Of a stretch of DNA of 64,000 bases, positions 61,029 to 64,000 are shown piece after piece. The stretch lies in assembly GCA_001936135.1 (NCBI GenBank), contig CP012820.1, positions 1,550,001 through 1,614,000 of the forward strand, written 5' to 3'. The position numbers and the translations under genes were made by a program. This DNA comes from Saccharomycopsis fibuligera x Saccharomycopsis cf. fibuligera (taxonomy: Eukaryota; Ascomycota; Saccharomycetes; Ascoideales; Saccharomycopsidaceae). Each line of letters begins with the position of its first letter. The first letter of the stretch is position 1. The notes under the pieces were generated by a model. The model was not told the DNA's origin. It ran no database searches and was given only the letters and a program-made list of their open reading frames with translations.

Positions 61029-64000
61029 TCAGTCCCATACTTCATCTGGAATTCTGTGATTAGCCATAATACAATGAACCGCCATCTTTTCATGATAAAA
61101 CAAATTCGTCAATAATTTTGGAGTGATCAAAAAGTATTGAGAAAAAGCACCGTTTTCATCACTTTGACAAGCGCTTTCCACCATATATTTGTGAACAATA
61201 CTTTCATTTTTAGGATCCATACCTTGATTAATCTCATCAACAACTCTAAATGGTGAATTTGTTAAACCCTGCAATGACAACATAAAGAAAATTGTAGATA
61301 CTGCTCTTTCACCACCAGATTGAATAAACGGATCCAAGACTCTTAGGTCAGATTCATCTCTGAATTTAACTAATAGTTCAAGTCGCCAATCTTTCAAGCC
61401 GCCAGTTTTGTTCAAACGGACCTCACCAGCACTAGCCACCGCCACAAATTTTTTGGAAAAATTATAAGAGATGGCGCTGACTAAAGCGTCAAGTTTTTCC
61501 TCCCATGGCTCTTTAATGCTGTTCATCTGAGTCATTTTGTCCGTAAGTTGAGCTTCTAGTTCAGGAAGGGTTTGGTTAAGTTCGGTGATATGAGATTCAA
61601 TGGTTTCTAATTTTTCAATAGAAGAACTAGAAGCATCATCAACGGATCTGATCTCGGACTTAATTCTTTCAATTCTGGCACGGATGTCCATTTCTGTTAG
61701 CGTTTGATCAGCTTGGTATTTAGCTGCCAATTCACCAAGTTTTTGTCTCAATTCGTCAGAATATTGGCTGGTGGCTTCTTTCAAGCGACGAATTTCATCA
61801 GATCTTTTAACCTCATTGTATTTCCTGGAAGCCTCAAGAACTTCTTGTTTGAATCTTTCCTTGAAATTGTCAAGTTTGGAGGTCAATTTTTCAATTGCTG
61901 CCTTTTGGTTCATTAGTTCAAATTTTTCAAATTCGAGTTGTGCAATTTGGTAACTTGTCTTGTTTATTTCAACAACCGGGTCTATCAAGTCATTTATAGC
62001 TTGCAATCTCTTTTCAATCAAAGCAGTCAATTTTTTCTCAATTTTAGCAACATTACCGCTAACGTCTCTTTCAGCTTCAGATCTCAATGTCAGCACATTA
62101 TCTTCTTTTCTTTGAATTCTGCTCTTCAAAGTCATAAACTTGGATTTAAGCTGATTTAACCTTGAATGGCTAGAATTGTATAAATCATAATCTGCATTGA
62201 GTTTATCGATTTGTGCGGAAATTTCCACAATTTGATCTTTGATGGGTTCTAATTCAGCTTTTTGTTCTTCGTATTGTTTCTTGTATTCTTTAAGGTCTTT
62301 TACCGCACCCTCATTTATATTCAGAGTATCAAAGACTCTGTTTTTGCCCTGTCTAATCATACTAGTACTAAGAATACTTTGTTTGGATCCATAATCCGAC
62401 TTGCTTAAATTGTAAACCAAATCAGCTCCCGCAAACTTGGTAAAATAAACTTTCCCCGTTGGATTAGGAGCAGTAATTTTTTGCAATTGTTGAGGGGTCA
62501 AATCGCTCAAAGAAACAGGAATATCATGCATGATATTTTCGTAAAGCATTTTCACTACAGCTCTTGGACCTTGAACAAAATCAACCAAATAGCCGTCAAA
62601 TCCAAACTTTTCTTGAACTTCCTCCTGGTTGAACTTTCTTTCAGAATCTCTTTTACCTGGATATCTAAAAGCGACATTCAAGTCACTGAAATAATTATTC
62701 ACAGCATATTCATAATCCTCTTTAGATTTAGCAGTGAATGCAAGTCTGGTATTTTGGTCCATGAAAAATTCCAAATACTTGGCATATCTAGGATCAGTAA
62801 CACTAACAGACAAGATTGGTGGCTCAAACACTCTGCCCTTAAGCTCAGGGGTATTTCTAAGTCTAAGCACAGCTTCTTTGGTTTCCGCATACTGTCTGTT
62901 TCTGTTCGTATCAAGAATGCCAATTCTATCGTTAGATTCAATTCTGCGCGACAAATGGGTAATTTGTTGTCTTGTTCGGTTGAGCCTTTCTGTGATTGCT
63001 CTTTCGGAATCTTTGAGTTCACGCAATTGGGGGGTTAGCTCATTACGCGACTGCCGCACCGCAGCCCTTTTCTCTGCATATTCATGAATTTCTCTGTCGT
63101 CCGGCAACTCTGTCTTTTCCAATTCTTCCTTATGCTTCTTAATGTCTTCTAACAAATCCATCAATTCTTGATGCTTTCTCAAAGATCTATTTTCTAACTT
63201 ACGCTTCTCAGTTTCAGCAGCTTCAATTTGCTTATCAATTTCCAGCTTGATATGTGTCAGTTGCTCCATTTTCCTTTTAATAGAATTAACGGAATCCTTG
63301 ATATGCCTAATTTGTTCTTCTTTGTCATCAATTTGTTCTTGAATCTCATTAATTTGAACATCTAAAGGATTAGAATTTCTGCAAAAGTTTTGATATCGTT
63401 GCTGCAAATTGTCTCTTCTTTCTTTGAATGCGGCAGCTTTTTTTTTACGATCTTGAACAATAGCATATGGAAGTAACTTTTCATGATACATCAATTCATC
63501 TTTCTTTTCTTTAAATCTAAGATACTTGTCAGCTTCTTCTTTCAATCTGTCACGGCTATTCAATAACCCCTTCAAATTAATATCTAGTCGCTGCAATTCT
63601 TTTTCAATCTCCTGGCGAGAATCGTCCAATTCAATCAATTTCTCATGCAGCTCTAATAGCTCACCAAATCCAGCAGCTCTTTCAGTTTCCAATAAAAGCG
63701 CTTCTGGTTTCAAAGCAGCAAAAGAAGAAACTTTATCTTGTGGCAAAAAGCAACAAAGGTTATTAAGTTGAATGTTTAAATGTTCCAAAAGCTTCTTGAT
63801 TGATTTTTCATCTTTTTTGAATCCATCAATGTACCATTCCGACTTTTCTTTGCTTTTATTTTTTGGGCTACGGGTCATTTCTCTCTTGATAGTAACTGTT
63901 TGTTTATCATCATGATACCATTTTAATACAGTTTCAATAGTGCAATAATCCTTTCCTTCTTTGATAAAATCAGCAGCGTACTTTTGTCTCCCTAAAAGCT
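61029..64000 (-). CDS. SMC5: Smc5 subunit of the Smc5/6 complex (partial, 5' end beyond the window)
   Basis: SMC ATPase of the Smc5/6 complex, acting in the nucleus in recombination and chromosome segregation. About 990 codons are present. The frame is open to the right edge, and the N-terminal Walker A lies just outside. Visible order: end of the N-terminal head (LLGRQKYAADFIKEGKD, CCFLPQDKVSSFAALKP), first coiled coil, hinge (about 62250-62850), second coiled coil, and C-terminal head. The latter contains the ABC signature QSGGERAVS (about 61300-61327) and Walker B (PFRVVDEINQGMDPKNE). The protein ends NHRIPDEVWD. The FLPQDKV and INQGMD forms separate Smc5 from Smc1-4 and Smc6. Confidence 0.95.
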   Translation of the reverse strand, partial: LLGRQKYAADFIKEGKDYCTIETVLKWYHDDKQTVTIKREMTRSPKNKSKEKSEWYIDGFKKDEKSIKKLLEHLNIQLNNLCCFLPQDKVSSFAALKPEALLLETERAAGFGELLELHEKLIELDDSRQEIEKELQRLDINLKGLLNSRDRLKEEADKYLRFKEKKDELMYHEKLLPYAIVQDRKKKAAAFKERRDNLQQRYQNFCRNSNPLDVQINEIQEQIDDKEEQIRHIKDSVNSIKRKMEQLTHIKLEIDKQIEAAETEKRKLENRSLRKHQELMDLLEDIKKHKEELEKTELPDDREIHEYAEKRAAVRQSRNELTPQLRELKDSERAITERLNRTRQQITHLSRRIESNDRIGILDTNRNRQYAETKEAVLRLRNTPELKGRVFEPPILSVSVTDPRYAKYLEFFMDQNTRLAFTAKSKEDYEYAVNNYFSDLNVAFRYPGKRDSERKFNQEEVQEKFGFDGYLVDFVQGPRAVVKMLYENIMHDIPVSLSDLTPQQLQKITAPNPTGKVYFTKFAGADLVYNLSKSDYGSKQSILSTSMIRQGKNRVFDTLNINEGAVKDLKEYKKQYEEQKAELEPIKDQIVEISAQIDKLNADYDLYNSSHSRLNQLKSKFMTLKSRIQRKEDNVLTLRSEAERDVSGNVAKIEKKLTALIEKRLQAINDLIDPVVEINKTSYQIAQLEFEKFELMNQKAAIEKLTSKLDNFKERFKQEVLEASRKYNEVKRSDEIRRLKEATSQYSDELRQKLGELAAKYQADQTLTEMDIRARIERIKSEIRSVDDASSSSIEKLETIESHITELNQTLPELEAQLTDKMTQMNSIKEPWEEKLDALVSAISYNFSKKFVAVASAGEVRLNKTGGLKDWRLELLVKFRDESDLRVLDPFIQSGGERAVSTIFFMLSLQGLTNSPFRVVDEINQGMDPKNESIVHKYMVESACQSDENGAFSQYFLITPKLLTNLFYHEKMAVHCIMANHRIPDEVWD

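Overview
The window looks like nuclear DNA of a budding yeast of the CTG clade (Candida/Lodderomyces relatives). Genes are mostly single-exon, and the few introns carry yeast-type TACTAAC branch points. Erg3, Yvc1, Rho2, Nst1 and Rtt106 are recognisably yeast. Strongly conserved genes avoid CTG: I found none in YVC1, SSB1 or ERG3. Where CTG does occur in NST1 it falls in Ser/Asn/Gln-rich sequence, including a run of five CTG codons that reads naturally as polyserine. The exact species is not settled. Long polyQ/polyN tracts and very long intergenic spaces would suit Lodderomyces or a close relative. All proteins should be read with CTG as Ser.

Layout: TAF7 (partial, left edge, minus), a Maf-family nucleotide pyrophosphatase (minus, one intron), an SRR1/Ber1-like protein (plus), a small putative mitochondrial protein (plus), the vacuolar channel YVC1 (plus), giant NST1 (plus), a 3.8 kb gene-free stretch, RHO2 (plus), a KH-domain RNA-binding protein with one intron (plus), SSB1 (plus), ERG3 (plus), UTP15 (minus), a DIP2/CMR2-type double AMP-binding protein (minus), RTT106 with a tiny first exon (minus), an 81-residue split membrane protein (minus) divergent from a two-intron PAP2 lipid phosphatase (plus), a glycine-rich glycine-zipper protein (minus), a 4.7 kb gene-free stretch, a protein of unknown function (minus), a 3.9 kb gene-free stretch, a secreted aspartyl protease (plus), a large coiled-coil protein (plus) and SMC5 (partial, right edge, minus). 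These twenty genes cover roughly 55% of the window.

The genes are ordinary housekeeping and stress functions with no operon-like grouping: transcription (TAF7, RTT106), ribosome biogenesis and protein folding (UTP15, SSB1), sterol and lipid metabolism (ERG3, PAP2, DIP2-like), signalling (RHO2, YVC1), and genome maintenance (SMC5). I saw no tRNA, rRNA, CRISPR, retroelement or DNA transposon. The most interesting observations are: the only CTG codon of RHO2 is its last codon, so the genetic code decides its CaaX box; three adjacent genes (39.5-43.7 kb) carry four introns and include two gene structures that single-frame ORF calling would miss; tandem bHLH-type sites sit in one divergent promoter; and the 44.8-55.1 kb interval holds a single recognisable gene.
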